Positions 15,948-24,480 of a DNA stretch of 64,000 nucleotides are shown one piece after another (within the stretch, counting starts at the first letter, position 1; every line of letters begins with the position of its first letter). Under the pieces are notes generated by a model. That model did not search any database, was not told the origin of the DNA, and saw only the letters and a list, made by a program, of their open reading frames with translations. This stretch comes from Marivivens sp. LCG002. Lineage in GTDB: Bacteria; Pseudomonadota; Alphaproteobacteria; Rhodobacterales; Rhodobacteraceae. The DNA is taken from positions 163,230 to 227,229 of the forward strand of contig NZ_CP127166.1 of assembly GCF_030264275.1 (NCBI RefSeq). Reading direction: 5' to 3'. Both the position numbers and the translations under genes were made by a program.

Positions 15948-17846
15948 CTATTCTGCGGGATTGGGGAGTGCGCCCGATCGAGAGCGACGCGACAGAAGAG
16001 CAACAACGATCGTAAGCGCCCAACCCGAACACAAGGCAACCAGCCAAGGCGTCGATCCTGATGGGGCAATGACGGCGATCAACCCTGCAAATCCGATCGG
16101 AAGCCTTGTCGACCAACCGAGCGGCCTTCCTGCCCATCCCCCAAAGGCCACGGCCCAAAGCGCTGTCGAGACCAGCAGAGACAATGCGCTGAACATGATC
16201 CGAGCAAGGGAGCCTTGCGCAAGCACCCCTGTGTCGAACACGAAAGCGAAGGGGACGAAGAAGGCGACCAGCGAGAGGCCAAAAGCAGAGAGTGAGGTCC
16301 TGACTGTTGAGGCTTGGCCCACAGCAGCTGCTGCAAAGGAGGCAAGAGCCACCGGCGGCGTCACCATCGACAGAACACAGTAATAAAAGATGAAGAAATG
16401 GGCGGCCAAAGGCTCGATCCCGAGATCCTGGATGGCGGGAACAAAGAGAACGGCACCGATGATATACGCGGCAACCGTCGGCAGCCCCATACCCATGATG
16501 ATACAGCCGACCATGGCAAGCATAAGCGACAAATAGATCGAGCCTTCGGAAAGTGTCAAAAGCGATCCCGCGAATTTGAGGGCGAGGTTCGACTGCACCG
16601 CCACGGCGATAATGATCCCGATGGCCGCAATCGGAACGGCCACTTCTGCCGCTTGACGCGGAGCCTCTCGCAGCGCCTCGACGATCTCTTTGCGACCAAT
16701 CCATGTGGAGCGGCGCAAAAAGGGAACAACGAGGCAAGACAAGGACGCAAGCACCGCAGAATAGGACGCCGAATAGCCGCTCACCAACAAACCGATCAGC
16801 AAAAGCGGCGGGACGATCAGATGCAAGCGCGGCAGAAGTGCGGGAATATCGGCGATTTCAGCGGCGCTCATGGCGCGCACTCCATCACGGCGAGCCGTCA
16901 GATCGACAACCAACAGAAGCGCAAGATAGAAGGCAACCGCAGGGATGAGACCGGCAAGAGCAATTTGTGCATAGGGCATCCCCAAGAGTTCGGCCATGAT
17001 AAAGGCCGCCACGCCCATAATCGGGGGCATCAACTGCCCACCCGTCGAGGCAATGGCTTCGATCCCTGCAGCGCGATGATCGGGCACTCCTGTTTTCTTC
17101 ATCAACGGGATTGTAAAAACACCCGTAGAAACCACGTTGGCCACTGCGGACCCCGAAATCGACCCCATAAGGGAAGAGCCGATGATCGCGGCCTTTGCCG
17201 TGCCGCCTGTCGCACGGCCCGCCGCGCGGATCGCCAGATCGATGAAGAGCTGACCACCCCCGACAGCCGCATAGAATGCGCCGAAAAGGATGAAGTAGAA
17301 GATAAAGCTGACCGAAGTCGACGTGGTGATGCCAAGCACACCCGCCGTTGTCATCGTTGTGATCTCGGTTGCCGCTTCGATGCCGAAACCCCTGAATTGC
17401 AGCCAACCGGGAAGAATATCGCCCCAGAAAGCATAGGCGATAAAGACGAGCAGCACCCAAACAAGGATCATACCCACAGCGCGGCGAGACCCTTCCAGAA
17501 GCAAAAGGACCATAAGGCCGCCGAAAACCATATCCGTGACAAAGATCGGAGAGACGTTCTCCATCCGTGTCGTCAGTCTTTCGAAGCCCGTGATGTAGTA
17601 TCCCAAGACCGCAATAGCACACAGGATCAGCGCGCCGTCGATGACAGCGCAGAACCAGCGCGGAAATGCTTCGATCTTCAATGGCTTATAAAGAAACAAA
17701 AGGATCAATGCCGCCGTCAGGTGAACCGGACGTTCCAGCAAAGGTTGCTGGGCATCAAACAAAAGCCAAACCTGAAAGGCGATAAACGCAGCGCCAATCA
17801 CAAAAGCAAGGGCGTGAGCGGGATTGCGGGACAGAACGGCGCGCAT
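15948..17846 (-). CDS. TRAP transporter permease, fused 4TM/12TM (TAXI type)
   Basis: A 632-residue inner-membrane protein with about 16-17 hydrophobic segments. The small DctQ-like unit is fused ahead of the large DctM-like unit, the arrangement found with TAXI-type solute receptors. DctM-like motifs include GSISGSAVANVVSTG and GMGLPTVAAYI. It imports a solute using an ion gradient. The start at 17846 is fixed by GGAGGA 5 bases upstream. The TAXI receptor gene precedes it in the same direction, with the DapA-like enzyme before that, so the substrate is probably an organic or sugar acid acted on by that enzyme. Confidence 0.9.
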   Translation of the reverse strand: MRAVLSRNPAHALAFVIGAAFIAFQVWLLFDAQQPLLERPVHLTAALILLFLYKPLKIEAFPRWFCAVIDGALILCAIAVLGYYITGFERLTTRMENVSPIFVTDMVFGGLMVLLLLEGSRRAVGMILVWVLLVFIAYAFWGDILPGWLQFRGFGIEAATEITTMTTAGVLGITTSTSVSFIFYFILFGAFYAAVGGGQLFIDLAIRAAGRATGGTAKAAIIGSSLMGSISGSAVANVVSTGVFTIPLMKKTGVPDHRAAGIEAIASTGGQLMPPIMGVAAFIMAELLGMPYAQIALAGLIPAVAFYLALLLVVDLTARRDGVRAMSAAEIADIPALLPRLHLIVPPLLLIGLLVSGYSASYSAVLASLSCLVVPFLRRSTWIGRKEIVEALREAPRQAAEVAVPIAAIGIIIAVAVQSNLALKFAGSLLTLSEGSIYLSLMLAMVGCIIMGMGLPTVAAYIIGAVLFVPAIQDLGIEPLAAHFFIFYYCVLSMVTPPVALASFAAAAVGQASTVRTSLSAFGLSLVAFFVPFAFVFDTGVLAQGSLARIMFSALSLLVSTALWAVAFGGWAGRPLGWSTRLPIGFAGLIAVIAPSGSTPWLVALCSGWALTIVVALLSRRSRSGALPNPAE

Positions 17847-17912
17847 GGTCTCCTCCATTTCGCAGGTCGCATCGGGAAGGCTTGGCCACACGAAAGCGGC
17901 CAAGCCAGAGGA

Positions 17913-18914
17913 TCACATCAGACCGGCTTCGCGGTAATAACGAACGGCACCAGGATGCAATTCGATCCCGACGTTCTCGGGAAGCATCGCGGTGGTCGGA
18001 TCAAACTGCGACCATGCACCATGCGAAGACTTGAGCGCCTCTGCATTCTCGATGATCGACTTGGTGATCTGATACGCCGTCTCTTCATCAAGCGACGCGT
18101 TTGCAATCAGCACCGTTCCAAGGTTGGCGCCCGTTGTTGCAGCTGTCTGACCTTTATACCACTCGGGACCATAGCTTCCGGGGGTAAGGCCGTTTTCTTC
18201 GAGAAGGGACATCGCCTTTTCTGGGATATCGAGGAAAACAACATCGGTGGTGAGCGCCACTTCGGTGATCGTCGGATGCCCTTTGATCATCGTATCGATA
18301 TAGATATCGGCGTTTCCGTTGCGCATCTGGTCAGCGATCTGGCCCGTATCGACCTGAATGATGTCGCCCCCGTTTGCCTTGATTTGATCCATAGAAGAGC
18401 CGAGCCCTTCAAAGATCATCTCGGCAACTGGCACTGCAGAGGACCCGACCGGTTTCATGAGCACATTGACGGGCTTACCCGAAGCGAGGATTTCGCCCAG
18501 ATCGTTCGTTCCCATCTCGTCGACAAAGCTCTTGGTCGCCATCACACCGACGTAAACATTGTTCAAACCGCCGACGAGCGCGCGAATATCAGGGGCGCTC
18601 ATCCCCTCATAAACGTCATCCCCGTTCACAGCCCAGACTGCAGAGGCCACGTTCGAAAGTGCGATTTCAGCCTTGCCGCCTTGCACGACCATCGGGTTGG
18701 CGACACCGCCACCACGCGCGATCACTTCGACCGAGTTGTCGCCAAGGATCGGCTCGATGATCTGTTCGAGCGTCGCGGCAAAGACATACCATGACGACCC
18801 CTCCCTCATCGCACCGATCCGAACATCCTGAGCCGTCGCAGCGGTTGCACAAAAAGCGCCAGCAATCGTCGCGATTGCCGACAGACGCAGTCCGTTCAAA
18901 TTCAAATTAAGCAT
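17913..18914 (-). CDS. TAXI-family TRAP solute-binding protein
   Basis: A 333-residue periplasmic receptor with a signal peptide (cleavage near ATA-QDV). The mature start DVRIGAMREGSSWYVFAATLEQIIE and the later GGKAEIALSNVASAVWAVNG are typical of TAXI receptors (the family also called immunogenic protein homologues). It delivers substrate to the fused permease 66 bases downstream. GGGAGG lies before the start at 18914. The ligand is unknown; known TAXI receptors bind glutamate, dicarboxylates or other small acids. Confidence 0.9.
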   Translation of the reverse strand: MLNLNLNGLRLSAIATIAGAFCATAATAQDVRIGAMREGSSWYVFAATLEQIIEPILGDNSVEVIARGGGVANPMVVQGGKAEIALSNVASAVWAVNGDDVYEGMSAPDIRALVGGLNNVYVGVMATKSFVDEMGTNDLGEILASGKPVNVLMKPVGSSAVPVAEMIFEGLGSSMDQIKANGGDIIQVDTGQIADQMRNGNADIYIDTMIKGHPTITEVALTTDVVFLDIPEKAMSLLEENGLTPGSYGPEWYKGQTAATTGANLGTVLIANASLDEETAYQITKSIIENAEALKSSHGAWSQFDPTTAMLPENVGIELHPGAVRYYREAGLM

Positions 18915-18938
18915 GTTTTCCTCCCTATGTTTCAATCT

Positions 18939-18961
18939 GCCCCCGCCCAACGGGCGGAGGC
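18939..18961 (-). other. Hairpin between the DapA-like and TAXI genes
   Basis: CCGCCC (18943-18948), loop AAC, GGGCGG (18952-18957), extended by further pairs with one mismatch to 18939-18961. No T-run follows on the minus strand. It lies between two genes of one operon and could stabilise or uncouple the mRNA for the abundant binding protein. Confidence 0.5.
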
Positions 18962-18977
18962 AAATGATTTTGGTTTT

Positions 18978-19919
18978 TTATTCGGCGGCGACAGCAAGAT
19001 CGACGCGGCCGATCCCTGCTGCGTCAAAGGCTGCCTCGATTTCGCGCTCTGCAGCTTCTCCCAAATCCTTGAGCGGCTCACGAATGGTCGCGTGATCAAG
19101 AAGCCCGCGATACCGCAGACCGATCTTGAGAGCGACGGTGCCCTCCATATGCGAACCACGGTGATACACAGCGCGGGTCACCGGCAGAAGCTGTTCGAAA
19201 ATGGCGCGCGCAGCCGGATAATCCTGAGCCTTGCCTGCTGCGATCAACTGGATAAGGAGTTCGGGCGCGATATTGCCGTAACCGACCAAGAGACCGTCCA
19301 CATCGAACATCGTCGAAAGAAGCCATTCGTCATGGCACGACAGCACCTGAAGGTCAGGTTGCGCTTTCTTCAACTCGGGGATTTCGACATACCAGCGCTT
19401 CATGTTGCGCACACCGTTCTTGGTGGCGACGCAGCCGGGCTGGGCGGCAATTTCAAGCTGGGTGTCGAGATCATACGACGCCTTGGTGGCATCGGGATAT
19501 TGGAACAGAATGGTCTGAAGGCCGCCCTCTTCGTAGATCGCCTTGTAACGATCCTGCGGCGCGCCCTTCTGGAAGCCGAAACGCAGCCAGCCATGGTTCG
19601 GATAAACAAGGGCGCCCGTCGCACCCGCATCATAAGAGCGCTTTGCTTCCTCCGCGGCGACTTTCGTGCCCTCGCCCGTGATCCCTGCAATGATGGGAAT
19701 ATCCACAGCATCTTTGTAAGCGCGGATCAGCTCGAGACGCTCGTCAGTGGTGAGAAATGTGCCTTCGCCGGCATGACCGAGAATAACCAGAGATTTCACT
19801 TCTTCAAAGCTGGCGAGCCATTTCGCAATGCGCACATTGGCTTCGATATCGAGCGATCCATCGCGGTTAAAGGCGGTAACGGGTGCCGGGTTCAGGCCGC
19901 GCAGGTCCATAGGTTGCAT
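18978..19919 (-). CDS. DapA-superfamily lyase/dehydratase, substrate unknown
   Basis: A 313-residue TIM-barrel class I aldolase-type enzyme. The Schiff-base Lys is K167 in CVATKNG, and the catalytic Tyr is Y141 in FQYP. The segment GHAGEGT replaces the GTTGE loop that binds the pyruvyl carboxylate in DapA and N-acetylneuraminate lyase, so it is not a housekeeping DapA. Members act on keto-deoxy sugar acids (for example KDG, KDPen or 5-dehydro-4-deoxyglucarate). It begins an operon with the TAXI-TRAP transporter and faces the LacI regulator at 20087. Confidence 0.82.
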   Translation of the reverse strand: MQPMDLRGLNPAPVTAFNRDGSLDIEANVRIAKWLASFEEVKSLVILGHAGEGTFLTTDERLELIRAYKDAVDIPIIAGITGEGTKVAAEEAKRSYDAGATGALVYPNHGWLRFGFQKGAPQDRYKAIYEEGGLQTILFQYPDATKASYDLDTQLEIAAQPGCVATKNGVRNMKRWYVEIPELKKAQPDLQVLSCHDEWLLSTMFDVDGLLVGYGNIAPELLIQLIAAGKAQDYPAARAIFEQLLPVTRAVYHRGSHMEGTVALKIGLRYRGLLDHATIREPLKDLGEAAEREIEAAFDAAGIGRVDLAVAAE

Positions 19920-19986
19920 GTCGGGGACTCCTCCAAATGCGTTTTGTTCATATCTTCGATCCTCCGCACGACCCCGTTACAAAGAT

Positions 19987-20014
19987 TTGGGAACGATTGC
20001 GGGAACGTTCCCAA
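19987..20014. promoter_or_regulatory. LacI-type operator between the DapA-like gene and its regulator
   Basis: GGGAACGTTCCC at 20001-20012 is a perfect 12-bp palindrome with the CG centre of LacI-family sites. An additional TTGGGAACG at 19987-19995 pairs with CGTTCCCAA at 20006-20014. The site lies in the 167-base divergent region, so the regulator at 20087 most likely controls both directions through it. Confidence 0.7.
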
Positions 20015-20086
20015 AAGTGCATTGCCAGCGACCGCTGTCAAGTGTAATAATAAAACAATAACGCGAGATGCATCGCGGGAGGGGCC

Positions 20087-21109
20087 ATGGATAGCGACGA
20101 AAATACAATGAAATCAAAGTCTCGCGTGACTTTGCACGATGTCGCACGAGAAGCTGGCGTCTCTAAGTCTACGGTTTCAAGAATGCTGGACGAGCGGTTG
20201 CCGAACTCCGACTCACCCAAAGCGCGTCACGTAAGACAGGTCGCTCTTAGGCTTGGATATGTGCGTGATCTCTCCGCAGCGAACCTACGCCGTGGATCGA
20301 CGGGAACCATCGGCGTGATTGTGCCCCGCCTGACCGATACAGTCATGGCCATGTTCTACGAAGCAGTGAGTGCAGCTGCCGCCCAACAAGGACGCTTTGC
20401 AATCGTCGCCACCACAGACGACAATCCCGAAGCAAGCCGCAAAGCCGCAGAAGCCTTGATCAGACGCGGCGTGGACGGCCTGATCCTGACGACCGCACGC
20501 GAAGGTGACAACTTCGGCGAAGAATTGCGCGCACGCGGGGTCCCCTTCGTGTATGCGCTTCGCCATAACGGAGAGAGTGCGGCCTCTGTCGGCGACGATC
20601 AGCTTGGCGGTTATCTGGCCACGCGCCACCTGATCGATCTCGGCCACCGCAGGATCGGTATCATCGCCGGACCAGATTATGCGACAAGCTCGCGCGGCCG
20701 CCTCGCGGGCTATCATCTCGCGCTCAGTGAAGCCGAGATCGCACCTGCTCCCGAACTGATCGTGCCGTCGACCTTCAGCATTGAATCGGGTGAAACCGCA
20801 GCCAATACGCTTTTGTCCTTGGCAAAGCCGCCGACTGCAATCTTTGCGATCAATGACAACACGGCCATAGGCAGCATGTCCGCAATTGCGCGCGCAGGAC
20901 TGTCCGTGCCCAACGATATTTCACTTGTCGGCTATAATGACATTCCGATCGTGAGCCGTTTGCCCGTGCCACTGACAACTGTGCGCGTGCCCTTTGATCG
21001 TGTTGCAGAGGTCGCATTGGCGCTCCTCTTCGACGACTCGTCAGAGCGCGGCGTGCGGAAAATCACGCCGAGCCTGATCCCGAGAAAATCGACAAGCCCG
21101 TTAAACTAA
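20087..21109 (+). CDS. LacI-family transcriptional regulator
   Basis: A 340-residue repressor. The HTH and hinge lie at about residues 14-65 (VTLHDVAREAGVSKSTVSRML); the rest is a periplasmic-binding-protein-like effector domain (IGVIVPRLTD, GHRRIGIIAG, FAINDNTAIG). GGGAGGGG precedes the start. It diverges from the DapA-like/TAXI-TRAP operon with a perfect LacI-type palindrome between them, so local control by a sugar-acid effector is the likely job. Confidence 0.88.
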   Translation: MDSDENTMKSKSRVTLHDVAREAGVSKSTVSRMLDERLPNSDSPKARHVRQVALRLGYVRDLSAANLRRGSTGTIGVIVPRLTDTVMAMFYEAVSAAAAQQGRFAIVATTDDNPEASRKAAEALIRRGVDGLILTTAREGDNFGEELRARGVPFVYALRHNGESAASVGDDQLGGYLATRHLIDLGHRRIGIIAGPDYATSSRGRLAGYHLALSEAEIAPAPELIVPSTFSIESGETAANTLLSLAKPPTAIFAINDNTAIGSMSAIARAGLSVPNDISLVGYNDIPIVSRLPVPLTTVRVPFDRVAEVALALLFDDSSERGVRKITPSLIPRKSTSPLN

Positions 21110-21140
21110 TCTTTGCGACTGTCATCGAACTCTTGAAAAA

Positions 21141-21172
21141 AGGACCGACGTTTTGCGTCGGTCCTTTCTTTA
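21141..21172. terminator. Bidirectional terminator between lacI-type gene and frcA
   Basis: AGGACCGACG (21141-21150), loop TTTTG, CGTCGGTCCT (21156-21165), followed rightward by TTCTTTA and preceded by a run of A that becomes T on the minus strand. It separates two convergent genes. Confidence 0.88.
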
Positions 21173-21173
21173 T

Positions 21174-21959
21174 TTACGCAGACTCGAGTGTGTCCTCTGG
21201 AACCGCCGCGCCCGTCATATAGGCCACGGCATCCGACATCGTGTGGTTCTTCGGACTGATCTCGCACAGACGCGAACCGAGGCGGTGCACGTGGATACGG
21301 TCAGCCACTTCAAAGACATGCGGCATGTTGTGACTGATCAGGATGATCGGAATACCGCGCGAACGAACATCAAGGATCAACTCCAACACACGGCGGCTTT
21401 CCTTGACACCCAAAGCGGCTGTCGGCTCGTCAAGGATGATCACCTTGGACCCAAAGGCCGCAGCACGCGCAACAGCCACACCCTGACGCTGACCACCCGA
21501 GAGGGTTTCGACCGCCTGATTGATGTTCTGGATCGTCATGAGCCCAAGCTCGGAGAGCTTTTCCCGGGCGAAGTCCTGCATCCGTTTGTGGTCCATCTTG
21601 CGGAACAGCGTTCCCGCGATCCCCGGCTTGCGCCACTCGCGACCCAGAAACATATTTTCGGCAATCGAGAGCGCAGGCGAGAGCGCAAGGTTCTGGTAAA
21701 CCGTCTCGATGCCTGCATTGCGGGCTTCTTGGGGGCGGCGGAAATCGACCTTTTTACCTTCAAGGTAAATCTCGCCGTGATCCGGCACCACAGCACCCGA
21801 GAGTGCTTTGATCAGGGTCGATTTGCCTGCACCGTTATCACCGATAACGGCAGTGATCTCACCTGGATAAAGGTCGAAGTCTGCGCCATTCATCGCAACG
21901 ACCTGACCATAGCGCTTCATCAAGCCACGAGCGGAAAGAACGGGTTGAACTTTGGTCAT
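21174..21959 (-). CDS. frcA: Fructose-type sugar ABC transporter ATPase FrcA
   Basis: A 261-residue single-domain sugar ATPase. Walker A is GDNGAGKST, the signature LSGGQRQG, Walker B IILDEPTAALG and the switch ISHNMPHVFE. Long stretches (ETVYQNLALSPALSIAENMF, MTIQNINQAVETLSGG) resemble rhizobial FrcA, the ATPase of the fructose/mannose/ribose importer. Start at 21959, overlapping the frcC stop by ATGA; an upstream ATG seven codons earlier lies inside frcC. Unlike RbsA/XylG it has one nucleotide-binding domain and works as a dimer. Confidence 0.9.
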   Translation of the reverse strand: MTKVQPVLSARGLMKRYGQVVAMNGADFDLYPGEITAVIGDNGAGKSTLIKALSGAVVPDHGEIYLEGKKVDFRRPQEARNAGIETVYQNLALSPALSIAENMFLGREWRKPGIAGTLFRKMDHKRMQDFAREKLSELGLMTIQNINQAVETLSGGQRQGVAVARAAAFGSKVIILDEPTAALGVKESRRVLELILDVRSRGIPIILISHNMPHVFEVADRIHVHRLGSRLCEISPKNHTMSDAVAYMTGAAVPEDTLESA

Positions 21960-23035
21960 TTCGTGGCCCTCCGCAGCCATTGGTCAAGAGCAACAGCGGT
22001 CACAACAAGGCACCCTGCCGCAAATTGTTGCCAGTAATCGTCCACACCTGCGAGGCTGAGGCCGGTGGTGAACACCCCAACGATGATGGCGCCCAGAACC
22101 GAACCCACGACCGACCCGCGACCACCGAAGAGAGAGGTGCCGCCGATCACAACGGCGGTGATGGACTGAAGGTTGACGTCGTCAAACCCGATAGGAGAGA
22201 TCGAACCGACACGTCCCGCGGCAACCCAGCCGCCGAAGGCGCAGATCACACCGGCAAAGGCATAGACTTGAATAAGGGTGCGGTTGATGCGGATACCAGA
22301 CAGCATCGCAGCATCAGGGTCATCGCCGATCGCATGCACATGGCGGCCCCAAGCGGTATGGTTCAGGATATACCAGACCAGAAGCGCCAGAAGCAAAAGA
22401 GCCACAACACCATAGGTGATCTGGAAGCCGCCGAAACGGATCGAGTTTCCGAACCAGAGGATCGACGGAGCTACTTCGCGGATATCGGACCCACGGATCG
22501 ACTGGGACGCGGAATACCACAGCTTGAGCGCGGTAAAGATCGACAAGGTTCCGAGCGTCACAATGAAAGGCGGCAGCTTGACATAGGTAACGAGTATACC
22601 GTTGAACCACCCCATCAAACCGCCGAAGAAGAGGCCGATGGACACCGCCATAAAGGGCGGGAGGCCGACACCGACGGCCAGTTTACCCATGATGATCGAC
22701 GACAGCACAAGGATTGCACCGACCGAAAGGTCGATCCCCGCCGTCAAGATGATCAGCGTCTGCGCAACCGCGACGATCCCTGTCACAGTCACCTGTTTGA
22801 GAACGAGCGAAAGCGTTCCGGGAGTCATGAAATTGGTTGCGATCGCTCCAAAGAACAAAACGCTGAGCAACAACACCAACGCAGGAATGGATGTCGGATA
22901 GTTGCGAAGAAATTTGCGAAGCACATGTGTAAACGAACGGTCGTCTTGGGCAAATGCGGCTACGGCTTTATCCGCTTTTTCCAATCCGGCTTCAAATTCA
23001 TTGATTGGTTTTTTGGGTGTCGACTGATCACTCAT
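21956..23035 (-). CDS. frcC: Sugar ABC transporter permease FrcC
   Basis: A 359-residue permease of the ribose/xylose/fructose class with about ten hydrophobic segments after a cytoplasmic N-terminal extension of some 50 residues. Family motifs include LTAGIDLSVGAILVLSSI and AVVIGGTSLFGGRGSVVGS. Order B-C-A and sequence match FrcBCA. The start at 23035 follows AGGAC; an upstream ATG at 23113 would overlap the intercistronic hairpin. Coupled to frcA by overlapping stop and start. Confidence 0.9.
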   Translation of the reverse strand: MSDQSTPKKPINEFEAGLEKADKAVAAFAQDDRSFTHVLRKFLRNYPTSIPALVLLLSVLFFGAIATNFMTPGTLSLVLKQVTVTGIVAVAQTLIILTAGIDLSVGAILVLSSIIMGKLAVGVGLPPFMAVSIGLFFGGLMGWFNGILVTYVKLPPFIVTLGTLSIFTALKLWYSASQSIRGSDIREVAPSILWFGNSIRFGGFQITYGVVALLLLALLVWYILNHTAWGRHVHAIGDDPDAAMLSGIRINRTLIQVYAFAGVICAFGGWVAAGRVGSISPIGFDDVNLQSITAVVIGGTSLFGGRGSVVGSVLGAIIVGVFTTGLSLAGVDDYWQQFAAGCLVVTAVALDQWLRRATK

Positions 23036-23092
23036 GATGTCCTGTTCCCTCGGAAGTTTTGCAAAGGTCGCCTGAGGTGGACCCTTTATGGA

Positions 23093-23119
23093 CAAGGGGC
23101 AGCACAAAGCCACCCCTTG
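23093..23119 (-). other. Intercistronic hairpin between frcB and frcC
   Basis: CAAGGGG (23093-23099) pairs with CCCCTTG (23113-23119). Such structures after binding-protein genes commonly protect the upstream message or allow partial termination, giving more receptor than permease. No T-run follows. Confidence 0.5.
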
Positions 23120-23145
23120 CCGAAGTTCAAGCTATGAGCGAGGTC

Positions 23146-24165
23146 TTAGCCCCAGCAGAGCTCGAGGCCTTTTGCGCTGTCGATCGACTCTACGCCGTCA
23201 ACAGGAGCATCGGTGACAAGGTTCACACCGGTGTTGAAGAACGTCAGACCTTCGGAAGCCGAGGGCTTGGAGCCGTCCTTGATGTAGGCAGCAACGGCTT
23301 CAACGCCTTTGGATGCCATCAGGAGCGGATACTGCTGCGACGTCGCACCGATCACGCCTGCTTTGACGTTTTCAACGCCAGGGCAGCCGCCATCGACGGA
23401 GACGATAAGAACGCCTTCGGTCTTGCCAGCGTTCTGGAGCGCTTGATACGCGCCTTCGGCGGCGGGCTCGTTGATGGTGTATACAACGTTGATGTCAGGG
23501 TCTTTTGCGAGGAGGTTTTCCATCGCGGTGACGCCGCCTTCAACAGAAGCGTTCGAGGTTTCGTGACCGATCACGCGCGGATCGGTTTCGGAACCCATAA
23601 CCGAGAGATCCGGAACTTCGATACCGAAGCCGACAAGGAAGCCGGTGTCGCGAGCAACGTCGACCGAGATGTTGTCCTTGTTGATGTCGAGCATTGCGAT
23701 CTTGGCGTTCGCAGCTTCGTCACCAAGGGTAGCAGCAGCCCACTTACCGATCAGAAGACCTGCTTCGAAGTTGTCGGTCGCAAAGGTCATGTCCTGAGCT
23801 TCAGGATCAGCAAGCGGCGTATCGAGTGCAATAACAAGAACGCCTGCATTGCGTGCATCGATCAGAGCCGGGGTCACCGAGTCGTTCGAGGCGGTGATCA
23901 GGATACCCTTGGCACCAGCGGCAACACAGTTCTCGATTGCGGTGATCTGGGGTGCAGCGTCGCCATCGGTCACACCGGCAAACGCCTTGAGTTCCATGCC
24001 AAGCTCGTTCGCACGTGCTTCAGCGCCTTCGCGCATTTTGACGAAGAACGGGTTGGTGTTGTTTTTGGTGATGAGGCAAAGCGAACCTGCCGAATGGCTT
24101 TCTGCAGCAGCAGCACCGGCAAAAGCGATCAGAGCCAGAGCGGACCCAGCGAGTAGTTTTTTCAT
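23146..24165 (-). CDS. frcB: Sugar ABC transporter substrate-binding protein FrcB
   Basis: A 339-residue periplasmic receptor with a signal peptide (cleavage near AAA-ESH). Motifs such as CLITKNNTNPFFVKM and FATDNFEAGLLIGKWA mark the FrcB branch of the ribose-binding-protein class. The start is preceded by GGGAGG. FrcB of Sinorhizobium binds fructose, mannose and ribose; here the neighbouring catabolic genes act on four-carbon acid sugars and uronates, so the true ligand could differ. The gene is first in the frcBCA operon and diverges from frcR. Confidence 0.88.
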   Translation of the reverse strand: MKKLLAGSALALIAFAGAAAAESHSAGSLCLITKNNTNPFFVKMREGAEARANELGMELKAFAGVTDGDAAPQITAIENCVAAGAKGILITASNDSVTPALIDARNAGVLVIALDTPLADPEAQDMTFATDNFEAGLLIGKWAAATLGDEAANAKIAMLDINKDNISVDVARDTGFLVGFGIEVPDLSVMGSETDPRVIGHETSNASVEGGVTAMENLLAKDPDINVVYTINEPAAEGAYQALQNAGKTEGVLIVSVDGGCPGVENVKAGVIGATSQQYPLLMASKGVEAVAAYIKDGSKPSASEGLTFFNTGVNLVTDAPVDGVESIDSAKGLELCWG

Positions 24166-24480
24166 GTGTTCCTCCCAAGAACATTAAGCACAGCCACCCT
24201 CTTGGCTGCGCAGGTCCCGCACCGATTCGAAGCGGGAATGACCAGATCAAACGCGATTCGGAACGTTCCGTCAATAAATAAGTAAGATTGATTTATTTAT
24301 TGACGGAACCCTCTTCTACGCTCCAGTGTTGCGCGATGTGAGGAATGAAAACACTGACCATTCCAAACAAAACAAATCAAATCCTGGCTTTCAGAGGACA
24401 ACGAAACCGGTAGATCAGCGCAGAAACAGCGACAGAGAACTGCGGAAAAATCATTTCAAGACAGCAGGTTAAGTTAAGCG
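24166..24480. other. frcB/frcR divergent control region
   Basis: This 315-base gap carries no coding frame. Its main feature is a very strong inverted repeat plus an adjoining palindrome at 24259-24308 (listed separately), close to the frcB start. The 170 bases nearer frcR show no repeat that I could make out and only a weak ribosome site. Confidence 0.5.
24259..24308. promoter_or_regulatory. Large inverted repeat, candidate FrcR operator
   Basis: TTCCGTCAATAAATAA (24266-24281) is matched 16 of 16 by TTATTTATTGACGGAA (24293-24308) across an 11-base spacer. It overlaps a second palindrome CGGAACGTTCCG (24259-24270). The AT-rich TTATTT/AAATAA core resembles ROK-family (Mlc/NagC-like) binding sites. 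Its position about 95-145 bases upstream of frcB suits repression or activation of the transporter by the divergent ROK protein. It is not a terminator of either gene, because both start here. Confidence 0.65.

Noticed and set aside
16314..18794. 826-codon open frame on the plus strand opposite the TRAP genes
   Set aside because: It runs exactly opposite the well-supported permease and receptor genes, has a composition rich in His, Arg and Gly typical of antisense frames in GC-rich DNA, and no ribosome site.
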